A DNA stretch of 41,819 nt from Burkholderia sp. Ac-20365 (GTDB lineage Bacteria > Pseudomonadota > Gammaproteobacteria > Burkholderiales > Burkholderiaceae), in the NCBI RefSeq assembly GCF_017104715.1, contig NZ_JAAGPI010000061.1, positions 1 to 41,819 on the forward strand, in the 5' to 3' direction. Positions 6,702-13,829 of the stretch are shown in pieces (positions within the stretch are counted from its first letter, which is position 1; each line of letters opens with the position of its first letter). The notes beneath the pieces were generated by a model that saw nothing but the letters and a program-made list of their open reading frames with translations, made no database searches and was not told the DNA's origin. A program made the translations under genes and the position numbers.

Positions 6702-7082
6702 TCAGCGCGTGACGAGGCTGACTGTCGCGATGCCGAGCACCGTCGCGATGACGGATGTCGTCACGTGAATCGCGATCTCGCCCGCGGCCCAGTTCAGGCG
6801 CCCTTGCTGCAGATGCTGGACGACTTCGGCGGAAAACGTGGAGAAGGTCGACAGGCCGCCCATCAGGCCCGTGATGATGAACAGGCGCCATTCGGGTGCG
6901 ATCTGCGGATTGCGCCCGAAGTACGCGACGGCCACGCCGATGACATATCCGGCGATCACATTCGCGGCGAGCGTGCCGAGCGGCAACGCCGGAAAGAGTG
7001 CGTTCAGGCGCAGACCCAGAAACCAGCGACACAGCGAACCGAGTGCGCCGCCGATCCCGACGGCAAGAATGGACAGATACAT
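6702..7082 (-). CDS. crcB: Fluoride channel CrcB/FluC
   Basis: 126 residues, the standard Fluc length. Four membrane helices are visible: YLSILAVGIGGALGSLCRWFL; GTLAANVIAGYVIGVAVAYF; LFIITGLMGGLSTFSTFSAEVV; and IAIHVTTSVIATVLGIATVSLV. Family signatures are G.GGALGS.CR, the pore asparagine in GTLAANV, and GGLSTFSTFS, which carries the fluoride-coordinating Phe/Ser residues. Fluc proteins form dual-topology dimers that release cytoplasmic fluoride. The ATG at 7082 is chosen because the longer open frame (to 7217) runs through a fluoride riboswitch, which fixes the 5' leader as non-coding. Regulation is by that riboswitch. Confidence 0.95.
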   Translation of the reverse strand: MYLSILAVGIGGALGSLCRWFLGLRLNALFPALPLGTLAANVIAGYVIGVAVAYFGRNPQIAPEWRLFIITGLMGGLSTFSTFSAEVVQHLQQGRLNWAAGEIAIHVTTSVIATVLGIATVSLVTR

Positions 7083-7160
7083 GGGCAAGCCTGGAAGGCC
7101 GAATGTCGACGAATCGGGCTGCGGCGCTGCGTGATGCCGCAACGTCCGCAGGATCCGGGC

Positions 7161-7211
7161 GAAGCAGGCATCGTCAGCCACGAGGGCGGTCAAGGAGAAT
7201 GCCGTCTCCGG
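7161..7211 (-). ncRNA. Fluoride riboswitch (crcB motif)
   Basis: Read on the minus strand from 7211: GGAG-ACGGCATT-CTCC (first hairpin, P1-like), a TTGACC joint, GCC-CTCGT-GGC (second hairpin), then TGACGATGCCTGC. The loop GGCAT of the first hairpin is complementary to ATGCC after the second, giving the pseudoknot that defines the crcB motif. The layout matches known fluoride aptamers (GGCG-loop-CGCC, short stem, TGATG plus pseudoknot strand). It begins a few bases after the predicted transcription start and ends about 80 nt before the crcB ATG. Fluoride binding would switch crcB on. Confidence 0.88.
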
Positions 7212-7220
7212 GCGCACGCA

Positions 7221-7226
7221 AGTCTA
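7221..7226 (-). promoter_or_regulatory. Extended -10 element of the crcB promoter
   Basis: On the minus strand TGC-TAGACT forms an extended -10 (TGN before the hexamer). No good -35 is seen. The start site would fall near 7213, directly before the riboswitch. Confidence 0.45.
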
Positions 7227-7344
7227 GCATTGGCGCGAAGATCGGATGAAGGCCAGGCGGCCTGCTCGCCGTTCCGGGAGCGCGAGGTAAAGATGGCGCG
7301 ACGCGCGTGCACTGATGCCCGATGCGCGCGCGGTCCTCAGGTCG

Positions 7345-8547
7345 TCAGCCTACCGTTTCGCGCTCCGGCGTCGAGGTGATCTTGTGGATCGACAGGTCGG
7401 CGCCGTTGTATTCGTTTTCCTGGTCGATGCGCAGGCCGACCGTCATGCGGATCGCGCCATAGACGATGGTGCCGCCGAGCGTCGAGAACACCACGCCGCC
7501 GACCGTGCCGATCACCTGCGCCGCAAACGACACGCCGCCCAGCCCGCCCAGCGCATGCTGGCCGAAGATGCCCGCCGCGATGCCGCCCCACGCGCCGCAC
7601 AGGCCGTGCAGCGGCCACACGCCGAGCACGTCGTCGATACGCCAGCGGTTCTGCACGATCGTGAACATATAGACGAACAGTCCGCCCGCGATGGCGCCCG
7701 TCACCAGCGCGCCGAGCGGATGCATCACGTCCGAGCCGGCGCACACGGCGACCAGCCCCGCAAGCGGGCCGTTGTACGTGAAGCCGGGATCGTTGCGGCC
7801 CGCGAGCCACGCGGTGAGCGTGCCGCCGACCATGGCCATCAGCGAGTTGACGGCGACGAGGCCGCTGATCTTGTCGATGGTCTGCGCGCTCATCACGTTG
7901 AAGCCGAACCAGCCGACCGCCAGCACCCACGCGCCGAGCGCAAGGAACGGAATATTCGACGGCGGATGCGCGGCAATGCGTCCGTCGCGCGTATAGCGGC
8001 CGTGGCGCGCGCCGAGCAGCATCACGGCGGGCAGCGCCACCCAGCCGCCGAACGCGTGCACCACGACGGACCCGGCGAAATCGTGGAATGGCGCGCCGAG
8101 CGTCTGCGTGAGCCACGTCTGGATACCGAAGTGGTCGTTCCACGCAATCCCTTCGAAGAACGGGTAGATGAAGCCGACCAGCACGAAGGTCGCGAACAGT
8201 TGCGGGTTGAACTTCGATCGCTCGGCGATGCCGCCCGACACGATCGCGGGAATCGCGGCTGCGAAGGTCAACAGGAAGAAAAAGCGCACGAGCGCATAGC
8301 CGTTGTGCTGGGCCAGCGTCTCGGCGCTGCCGTAGAACTGGACGCCGTAGGCGATCGTGTAGCCGATGAAAAAGTAGGCAATCGTCGAGACCGAAAAGTC
8401 GACGAGGATCTTCACCAGCGCATTGACCTGGTTCTTCTTGCGGACCGTGCCCAGTTCGAGGAACGCAAAGCCCGCGTGCATCGCGAGCACCATCGCCGCG
8501 CCGAGCAGAAGGAAGAGGGTATCGGTGCCGGTTTTCAGACTGTCCAT
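7345..8547 (-). CDS. amt: Ammonium transporter (Amt/MEP/Rh family)
   Basis: 400 residues from the ATG at 8547 (AGGA nine bases upstream); an upstream TTG at 8571 is less likely. About eleven membrane helices, starting with SLKTGTDTLFLLLGAAMVLAM. Signatures include GFAFLELGTVRKKN, FAGSVVVHAFGG (first of the twin pore histidines), WFGFNVMSA, and WPLHGLCGAWGGIAAGIF (second pore histidine). Conducts ammonium/ammonia across the inner membrane under nitrogen limitation. No glnK (PII) gene is adjacent, unlike the common glnK-amtB pair, so it is probably a secondary Amt. A sigma-54 promoter and an NtrC-type site upstream indicate nitrogen control. Divergent from a histidine kinase gene. Confidence 0.95.
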   Translation of the reverse strand: MDSLKTGTDTLFLLLGAAMVLAMHAGFAFLELGTVRKKNQVNALVKILVDFSVSTIAYFFIGYTIAYGVQFYGSAETLAQHNGYALVRFFFLLTFAAAIPAIVSGGIAERSKFNPQLFATFVLVGFIYPFFEGIAWNDHFGIQTWLTQTLGAPFHDFAGSVVVHAFGGWVALPAVMLLGARHGRYTRDGRIAAHPPSNIPFLALGAWVLAVGWFGFNVMSAQTIDKISGLVAVNSLMAMVGGTLTAWLAGRNDPGFTYNGPLAGLVAVCAGSDVMHPLGALVTGAIAGGLFVYMFTIVQNRWRIDDVLGVWPLHGLCGAWGGIAAGIFGQHALGGLGGVSFAAQVIGTVGGVVFSTLGGTIVYGAIRMTVGLRIDQENEYNGADLSIHKITSTPERETVG

Positions 8548-8586
8548 CCGTTGGAATCCTGCGATGCGCAAAAAGCGGGCATCGAA

Positions 8587-8603
8587 TGCAAGAAGTGGGC
8601 CAA
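8587..8603 (-). promoter_or_regulatory. Sigma-54 promoter of the ammonium transporter gene
   Basis: Minus-strand TTGGCCCACTTCTTGCA matches the sigma-54 consensus YTGGCACGNNNNTTGCW, with the invariant GG (-24) and GC (-12) at correct spacing. Predicted start near 8576, 29 bp before the ATG. Confidence 0.82.
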
Positions 8604-8982
8604 ATGGAGGCGAGAACGCGTGTTGTCGGTGCGAAACTGCACTGGAATGGGCTGAGACGGCAGAGCGGCTTGGCCATCGTGGTCGCGATACACGGTAATT
8701 TCTTTGTTATCGGCACCGTTAAAGTGCATATGTTTTGTGTTGGGGCATACGGTTATCCCAAAATCGGGCGTATACCTATGATTTCCTTAATATTTGCCTA
8801 CGTTTTTATAACGGACGGCAGACGCCTGCTAATTAAGGAAACGGACGCGGACGTGAGCCGCTCCCGGCTGCACCAGACTGGCGACGCGCCCGCGGCGCTG
8901 GCCTTTGTCATCGACCGCAATCGCCGACATAATGTGCCGTCCCCGGCGCGCCCCGTCGGCTTCCGACTCTCCCGGCTCGCGC
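8604..8982. other. Divergent intergenic region amt / histidine kinase
   Basis: Contains the NtrC-type site at 8713-8727 and an AT-rich patch at about 8735-8840 that probably holds the promoter of the kinase gene; I could not pick clear boxes. No further gene is supported. Confidence 0.4.
8713..8727. promoter_or_regulatory. NtrC-type enhancer site
   Basis: GCACC-GTTAA-AGTGC is an exact match to GCACY-N5-RGTGC, the NtrC binding consensus. It is centred about 144 bp upstream of the predicted sigma-54 start of the ammonium transporter, the usual distance for an enhancer. Confidence 0.75.
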
Positions 8983-10638
8983 ATGAGACTGACGACCAAA
9001 GGCCTGCTGCTGATTGCAATACCCGCCGTGTTCGAACTGGCGTTGCTGTCGGGGTTGATGAAGGCGCAGTCCGATGCCGAGCAGGCCGAGCAGTGGAGTC
9101 TGCATAGCGAAGACGTGCTGCGCCAGACGGCGAGCATTCTCGCGCCGGTGCTGCTCGAATCGGTGCGGCTTCGCGGCACTGTCGTCAGTGGCACGCGCGA
9201 TACGTCGACGCCCGTCATGTTCTGGATGGACGTCGACCGGCGCATCGACCGGCTCGCCGAACTGGTCGCCGACAATCCCACTCAGGTCGAGCGCGCCGCA
9301 CAGATTCGCCAGTCGGTGCAGGCGTACCGGCAATGGTCGGACCGCGTGCAGGATCTGGTGCGCTCGGGGCGCCGGCGCGACGTGCTGCAGCGCTTTCGCG
9401 ACCTGGCCGCCACCGATGTGCTCGACGCCTTCCGCGCGCAGATCGCGGCCTTCCAGGCAGAAGAGCGGCGGCTCGATTCGGTGCGGTCGGCCGAAGCCGC
9501 GGCGGCGCGGGAGCGGCAGCAATCGCTGATCGTCGCGGCTGTCGTCGGCTCGCTGGTGTTCGTCGCCATCGCGTTCTGGATCTTCGCGCGCGGCGTGCGC
9601 GGCCGGCTTGCGCTGCTGTCGGACAATGCCAGCCGGCTCGCCAGCAACGAGCCGCTTGCGCCTCTCACGGCGGGCAACGATGAAATTGCACGGCTCGATC
9701 TGACGCTGCATATGACGAGCCGGCGGCTGCTCGAAGCGGAGCGGCAGCAGGCGCGCTTCCAGTCCGATCTGGGCCGTCATGCCGCCGAACTCGCACAGAC
9801 CAACGAAACGCTGCGCCAGCAGACCCAGGAAAACGAGACATTCATCTACAGCGTGTCGCACGATCTGCGCGCGCCTTTGGTGAATCTGCAAGGCTTTTCC
9901 AAAGAGCTGATCCATGCCTGCGACGATCTGCGCGAAGGCGTGCGCGAGTCGTCGCTGACGCCGCAGCAGCGCGAGCGCGTGGAGCAGCTGATCGATGGGG
10001 ATATCAGCGAGGCGCTGCATTTCCTGCAGACGGCCGTGCTGCGCGCATCGCACATCATCGACGCGCTTCTGCGGCTGTCGCGCGTCGGGCGGGTCGAATA
10101 CCGGCGTCAGCAGGTGGAGGTGCGCGACATCGTGCAGCGCGTGATCGACGCGATGCAGGCGACGATTCGCGACCGACGCGCGCGCGTGATCGTGCAGCCG
10201 CTGCCGCCCGTGTGGGGCGATCCGACCGCGCTCGAGCAGATCTTTGCGAATCTCGTCGGCAACGCGATCAACTATCTGAGCCCGCATCGTACGGGCATCG
10301 TCGAGATAGGCACGGCGCCGGCGCCGCCTGGCGTGCAGACGCTGCGCATTTTCTATGTGAAGGACAACGGGTTGGGGATTCCCGCCGTCGCGATGCCGCG
10401 TCTCTTTAGCGCGTTCCAGCGGTTGCACGGCAATGTGGCCGCGGGCGAGGGCATCGGGCTGGCGCTGGTGCGCCGGATGGTCGAGCGGCACGGCGGGCGC
10501 GTGTGGGCCGAATCGACGGAAGATGTGGGGACGACGTTTTATCTGTCGCTGCCGGACGCCGCGGCGCCGTCGCGTGTCGACGAACCGGAAACCGAGGCAT
10601 CCGCTGATGGACACGCGTTGGGTGCCGACGCGCGCTAG
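8983..10638 (+). CDS. Membrane sensor histidine kinase with CHASE3-like periplasmic domain (orphan)
   Basis: 551 residues from the ATG at 8983, chosen because TM1 begins at once (GLLLIAIPAVFELALLSGL). Residues about 30-175 are a helical periplasmic domain of CHASE3 type; TM2 is SLIVAAVVGSLVFVAIAFWI at about 187-206; a HAMP-like linker follows. HisKA phospho-acceptor: YSVSHDLRAPL with His293. N-box: FANLVGNAINYL (Asn427). G1: VKDNGLGI. G2: GEGIGLALVRRMVERHGG. All catalytic boxes are intact. Related kinases are normally paired with a response regulator, but the next gene is on the other strand and unrelated, so the partner must be elsewhere. Proximity to amt may or may not be functional. Confidence 0.92.
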   Translation: MRLTTKGLLLIAIPAVFELALLSGLMKAQSDAEQAEQWSLHSEDVLRQTASILAPVLLESVRLRGTVVSGTRDTSTPVMFWMDVDRRIDRLAELVADNPTQVERAAQIRQSVQAYRQWSDRVQDLVRSGRRRDVLQRFRDLAATDVLDAFRAQIAAFQAEERRLDSVRSAEAAAARERQQSLIVAAVVGSLVFVAIAFWIFARGVRGRLALLSDNASRLASNEPLAPLTAGNDEIARLDLTLHMTSRRLLEAERQQARFQSDLGRHAAELAQTNETLRQQTQENETFIYSVSHDLRAPLVNLQGFSKELIHACDDLREGVRESSLTPQQRERVEQLIDGDISEALHFLQTAVLRASHIIDALLRLSRVGRVEYRRQQVEVRDIVQRVIDAMQATIRDRRARVIVQPLPPVWGDPTALEQIFANLVGNAINYLSPHRTGIVEIGTAPAPPGVQTLRIFYVKDNGLGIPAVAMPRLFSAFQRLHGNVAAGEGIGLALVRRMVERHGGRVWAESTEDVGTTFYLSLPDAAAPSRVDEPETEASADGHALGADAR

Positions 10639-10660
10639 CGCGCGACATGCAGCGCAACGC

Positions 10661-10984
10661 TCAGGGCGCGGAAAACAGCCGGCGTGGCTTGAGCAACTGG
10701 CGGCCGCGGATCGACCAGTAACAACTGGCGGCGATCAGCAGGAGCGCGCCTGCAAGAATGGCACTGGGCGACAAATGAAGTGAGCGCGAGTCCAGCGCGA
10801 ACAGTCCGTGAACAACGATGAAAAGGGCGGTCCAGCACGACAGCACGGCTTGAGCGAGCAAACGCGTGCCGGTGAAGCGCCGCGCGCGGTTTTCGATCGA
10901 CCAGTTGGCCGGCGCGCGCGAGCAGAAAAACGTCAGCGAGATCAGTGCGACAGCGAGAATGATCACCCAGTTTGTGAGGTCCAT
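10661..10984 (-). CDS. Small membrane protein, three predicted helices, unknown function
   Basis: 107 residues from the ATG at 10984 (GGAAGG ribosome site ten bases upstream). Helices: NWVIILAVALISLTFFCS; LLAQAVLSCWTALFIVVHGLFAL; SPSAILAGALLLIAASCYWSI. The basic loop ENRARRFTGTR between the first two suggests a cytoplasmic loop and a periplasmic N-terminus. It converges with the kinase gene, 22 bp apart. No family recognised. Confidence 0.7.
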   Translation of the reverse strand: MDLTNWVIILAVALISLTFFCSRAPANWSIENRARRFTGTRLLAQAVLSCWTALFIVVHGLFALDSRSLHLSPSAILAGALLLIAASCYWSIRGRQLLKPRRLFSAP

Positions 10985-11084
10985 GGCAGTGCCTTCCAAA
11001 GTCAACCCGCGACTCTAGAAGGCCGTATTTGCCGTGAAAATCAGAGAAGTCTCAAACAGGACAGACTGCACGCGTGCGTGTCTG

Positions 11085-11111
11085 ACAGAAAGGCCGGACG
11101 ACTGTCCGGCC
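11085..11111 (-). terminator. Terminator of the DJ-1/PfpI gene
   Basis: Perfect 8-bp stem GGCCGGAC (11092-11099), loop GACT, GTCCGGCC (11104-11111), followed on the minus strand by TTTCTGT. About 25 bp after the stop at 11134. Confidence 0.65.
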
Positions 11112-11133
11112 CTTGACGCTAATCAGATTCAAA

Positions 11134-11715
11134 TCAGAGTTCGATGCGTGTGCCGAGCACTACGAGGAACTGTCGAAGCCATTCGGGATGCGCGGGCCAC
11201 GCGGGCGCCGTGACGAAATTCGCGTCGGTGACGGCGGCATCGACGGGAATGTCCGCGTAGTCGCCGCCTGCCAGTTTCACTTCGGGCGCGCATGCCGGAT
11301 ACGCGGAAATGCGTTTGCCGCGTATCACGTCGGCGGCGGCGAGCAGTTGCGCCGCGTGGCAGATCGCGGCGATCGGTTTGTTGCTCTCGGCGAACTGGCG
11401 CACCACGTCGATGACTTTCGTGTTCAGACGCAGATACTCCGGCGCGCGTCCGCCCGCAATGGCGAGCGCGTCGTATTGCGACGGATCGATGTCGTCGAAG
11501 CTCGCATTCAGCGTGAACTGGTGGCCGGGCTTTTCGGTGTAGGTCTGGTCGCCTTCGAAATCGTGGATGGCCGTCTTGATGCGCTCGCCGGCGCGCTTGC
11601 CGGGGCAGACGGCATCGACGATATGGCCGACTGCCTGCAGCGCCTGGAACGGCACCATCGTTTCGTAATCCTCGGCGAAGTCGCCCGTCAGAAACAGAAT
11701 CTTCTTTGCTGCCAT
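11134..11715 (-). CDS. DJ-1/PfpI family protein
   Basis: 193 residues, start at 11715 with GGAGG upstream. Class I glutamine-amidotransferase-like fold: N-terminal strand KKILFLTGDFAEDYE, then AIAGGRAPEYL, and the nucleophile elbow PIAAICHAAQLL with Cys119-His120. The C-terminus (VTDANFVTAPAWPAHPEWLRQFL) matches the PfpI group (V.D.N.VT...P...). These proteins act as stress-linked hydrolases, deglycases or chaperones; the specific substrate is not predictable. Monocistronic with its own terminator; convergent with nothing and divergent from the lipoprotein gene. Confidence 0.92.
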   Translation of the reverse strand: MAAKKILFLTGDFAEDYETMVPFQALQAVGHIVDAVCPGKRAGERIKTAIHDFEGDQTYTEKPGHQFTLNASFDDIDPSQYDALAIAGGRAPEYLRLNTKVIDVVRQFAESNKPIAAICHAAQLLAAADVIRGKRISAYPACAPEVKLAGGDYADIPVDAAVTDANFVTAPAWPAHPEWLRQFLVVLGTRIEL

Positions 11716-11884
11716 CGCATGCCTCCAGTGGTTGAGGGAATACGTCGAACGTCGGTCAGTCTACTTCAGGATTGTTGACAGCATGACGAACGGTGCGCGC
11801 ACGCGGGCGGCCGCTTGCGCGCAACAGCGTATGATTGAGGCGTTTTCGCACGACGAAGCCGCTTGATGCGGCTCAAATACAAGC

Positions 11885-12340
11885 ATGAAACCTATCTCAC
11901 GCCATCCGCTCATCCGTACGACGGCCTTCGCTGCCATGCTGCTCGCGGGCCTCGCTGCCTGCCAGAAGAACGATGCATCGGCGGGTCAGACGAAGCTCGA
12001 CGATCTCTCCCAGCAAGCCGGCCAGAAGCTCGATCAGGCAGCGAGCTACGTCGGCCAGCAGGTCGACGCCGCGAAGACGACGGCGCAGCAGAATCTGGAC
12101 GCGGCCGCATCGGCCCCGTCGATCAATATCGATCCGAATGCGCTTGCTTCGCAGGCGCGCGCCAATCTGGACAACGCCGCGAGCGCAACCAACGCCGCCG
12201 TCAACAAGGCGATGAGTTCGACGGGCACGGGGCTCGAAACGGCTGGGCGCAAGCTGCAGCAATGGTCGAGCGATGCATCGGCGAATAACCAGTCCGCGCC
12301 TTCCGAAGCAAGCGACGCACAGAAGCAGATGGACAAATAA
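11885..12340 (+). CDS. Ala/Gln-rich lipoprotein
   Basis: 151 residues with a lipoprotein signal: MKPISRHPLIRTTAFAAMLL then LAAC lipobox (Cys26). The mature part is a hydrophilic, Ala/Asn/Gln/Asp-rich helical chain with heptad-like repeats (QQAGQKLDQAASYVGQQVDAAKTTAQQNLDAA) and a second similar repeat (QARANLDNAASATNAAVNKA), suggesting an extended coiled helix as in YjbJ-like or Lpp-like envelope stress proteins. Just upstream, AGCCGC (11857-11862) can pair with GCGGCT (11868-11873) close to the start codon, and no strong ribosome site is seen. Role unknown; probably attached to the outer membrane. Confidence 0.8.
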   Translation: MKPISRHPLIRTTAFAAMLLAGLAACQKNDASAGQTKLDDLSQQAGQKLDQAASYVGQQVDAAKTTAQQNLDAAASAPSINIDPNALASQARANLDNAASATNAAVNKAMSSTGTGLETAGRKLQQWSSDASANNQSAPSEASDAQKQMDK

Positions 12341-12348
12341 GCACTCGC

Positions 12349-12377
12349 TTGACCAATGCGTTATCTGTAACTATAGT
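12349..12377 (+). promoter_or_regulatory. Sigma-70 promoter of the Rrf2 gene
   Basis: TTGACC (12349-12354), 17-bp spacer, TATAGT (12372-12377). The -10 box lies inside the 19-bp operator, so a bound regulator would block RNA polymerase. Confidence 0.7.
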
Positions 12378-12384
12378 GATTACA
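12366..12384. promoter_or_regulatory. Rrf2 operator 1
   Basis: TGTAACTATAGTGATTACA: TGTAA/TTACA arms around a 9-bp centre, overlapping the -10 box of the Rrf2 gene. A near copy (17 of 19 positions, opposite orientation) precedes the next gene. Confidence 0.75.
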
Positions 12385-12446
12385 CTTCGTCGCTGGCTGG
12401 GGCGTGGTGTTTTGTGCGCCTCATGCGCATCGGGTGATTTTTCGTT

Positions 12447-12905
12447 GTGAATACGAGTAGCCGATTTGCCTTCGCGGTTCATGTGCTCGCCTTGCTGTCT
12501 TTGCAGGAGGGCGTGCCGCTGTCGTCGGACATGATCGCGGGAAGCGTGAATACGAATCCCGTGCTGATCCGGCGACTGCTCGCGATGCTCGCAGAAGCGG
12601 GGCTGACCACGTCGCAACTGGGCGCGGGCGGCGGCGCGCTGCTGGCGCGCGAGCCACAGGACATCACGTTGCTTGACGTCTATCGCGCGGTCGACGATGC
12701 GCAGCTGTTCGCAATGCACCGCGAAACGCCGAATCCTGCCTGCATGGTTGGGCGCAACATCCAGACCGTGCTGACAGGCATCATCGGCGATGCGCAACAG
12801 GCGCTCGAAGCGTCGCTGGCGTCGCGCACGCTGGCCGACGCGACGGCCGACGTCGTACGTGCGGAACGTGCGCGCGAACGCAAGCGCAAGGCAGCGGACG
12901 GTTGA
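12447..12905 (+). CDS. Rrf2-family transcriptional regulator (YwnA-like)
   Basis: 152 residues from a GTG at 12447. The N-terminal winged helix runs RFAFAVHVLALLSLQEGVPLSSDMIAGSVNTNPVLIRRLLAMLAEAGL, then the wing LGAGGGALLAREPQDITLLDVYRAV. The IscR-type three-cysteine cluster is absent; a single Cys99 lies in TPNPACMVGRNI, as in thiol-sensing YwnA-like members. So it is more likely a redox or electrophile-responsive repressor than an Fe-S sensor. It precedes an NAD(P)-binding oxidoreductase, the typical partner, and identical operators precede both genes. A terminator separates them, so they have separate promoters. Confidence 0.92.
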   Translation: MNTSSRFAFAVHVLALLSLQEGVPLSSDMIAGSVNTNPVLIRRLLAMLAEAGLTTSQLGAGGGALLAREPQDITLLDVYRAVDDAQLFAMHRETPNPACMVGRNIQTVLTGIIGDAQQALEASLASRTLADATADVVRAERARERKRKAADG

Positions 12906-12925
12906 TCGCGGTCGAAAGCGGAAGT

Positions 12926-12946
12926 ACGGGGCTCGCCCCGTTTTTT
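12926..12946 (+). terminator. Intrinsic terminator after the Rrf2 gene
   Basis: ACGGGG (12926-12931), loop CTCG, CCCCGT (12936-12941) followed by TTTTT. It ends 13 bp before operator 2. Confidence 0.85.
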
Positions 12947-12958
12947 ATTAATCAAATA

Positions 12959-12977
12959 TGTAATCAACATAGTTACA
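12959..12977. promoter_or_regulatory. Rrf2 operator 2
   Basis: TGTAATCAACATAGTTACA, whose reverse complement TGTAACTATGTTGATTACA differs from operator 1 at two central positions only. Located 22 bp before the oxidoreductase start codon. Confidence 0.75.
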
Positions 12978-12999
12978 TTTTAGCGGAAGGAATACTGAC

Positions 13000-13647
13000 A
13001 TGAGCAAGACACTGAAGATCGCGCTGTTCGGCGCAACGGGCATGATCGGTTCGCGCATCGCGGCGGAAGCGGCGCGCCGCGGGCATCAGGTGACGGCTTT
13101 CTCGCGTAACCCCGAACGCGTTCCCACCGGTATTCCGAATCTGAAAGCCGTGCAGGCTGAAGTCACGGACGCCGCGAGCGTCGCGGCAGGCGCGCGCGGA
13201 CACGACGTGGTCGCAAGCGCATACGCGCCGCCGATGGACAATGTGACCCTGATCGACAAGGCGACCCGCGCGCTGGTAGAAGGCACGCGCGTGGCGGGCG
13301 TCAAACGTCTGGTGGTGGTGGGCGGCGCGGGCTCGCTCGAAGTCGCGCCCGGCAAGCAGCTGGTCGACGCGGAAGGCTTCCCGGAAGCCTACAAGGCGAT
13401 CGCGCTCGCGCACCGCGACGTGCTGCCCATTCTTCGCGCCGCATCCGATCTCGACTGGACCTTCTTCGCGCCGGCCGCGCTGATCGCGCCGGGCGAGCGC
13501 AAGGGCACCTTCCGCACGGGCGCGAACGCGCTGATCGCCGACGCGCAGGGCAACAGCAGCATTTCGGCGGAAGATTACGCGATCGCTTTCGTCGACGAGC
13601 TGGAGCAGGGCCGTTTCGTTCATCAGCTCGCGACGGTCGCCTACTAA
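13000..13647 (+). CDS. NAD(P)-binding oxidoreductase, NmrA/YwnB-like atypical SDR
   Basis: 215 residues; the start has GGAAGG nine bases upstream. Rossmann fold: KIALFGATGMIGSRIAAEAARRGHQVTAFSRNPER shows the GATGxIG nucleotide motif and an Arg after the second strand, which favours NADPH. Then AGHDVV-like ARGHDVVASAYAPP, KRLVVVGGAGSLEVAPG and DWTFFAPAALIAPGERKGTFR. The canonical YxxxK dyad of classical SDRs is absent, as in the NAD(P)H-binding atypical SDR group. The gene is expected to be controlled by the adjacent Rrf2 regulator through operator 2. Substrate unknown; quinone or electrophile detoxification is a guess from relatives. Confidence 0.9.
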   Translation: MSKTLKIALFGATGMIGSRIAAEAARRGHQVTAFSRNPERVPTGIPNLKAVQAEVTDAASVAAGARGHDVVASAYAPPMDNVTLIDKATRALVEGTRVAGVKRLVVVGGAGSLEVAPGKQLVDAEGFPEAYKAIALAHRDVLPILRAASDLDWTFFAPAALIAPGERKGTFRTGANALIADAQGNSSISAEDYAIAFVDELEQGRFVHQLATVAY

Positions 13648-13829
13648 ACGCCTCGAAAGGTCGCGCCGCGCGGTGTATCCGCCGCATGGCGCGCCTGAGC
13701 GACTGACCCGCTGCCGTGCAAGTGCACTAACATTCGGTTACGCATCCGGGCGTTTTATCTCGACGACACCCGCTAAACTTGGCGTCTCCCGTTCCCATGC
13801 AAGATGCTTGCATCAAGTCACGGATTGCC

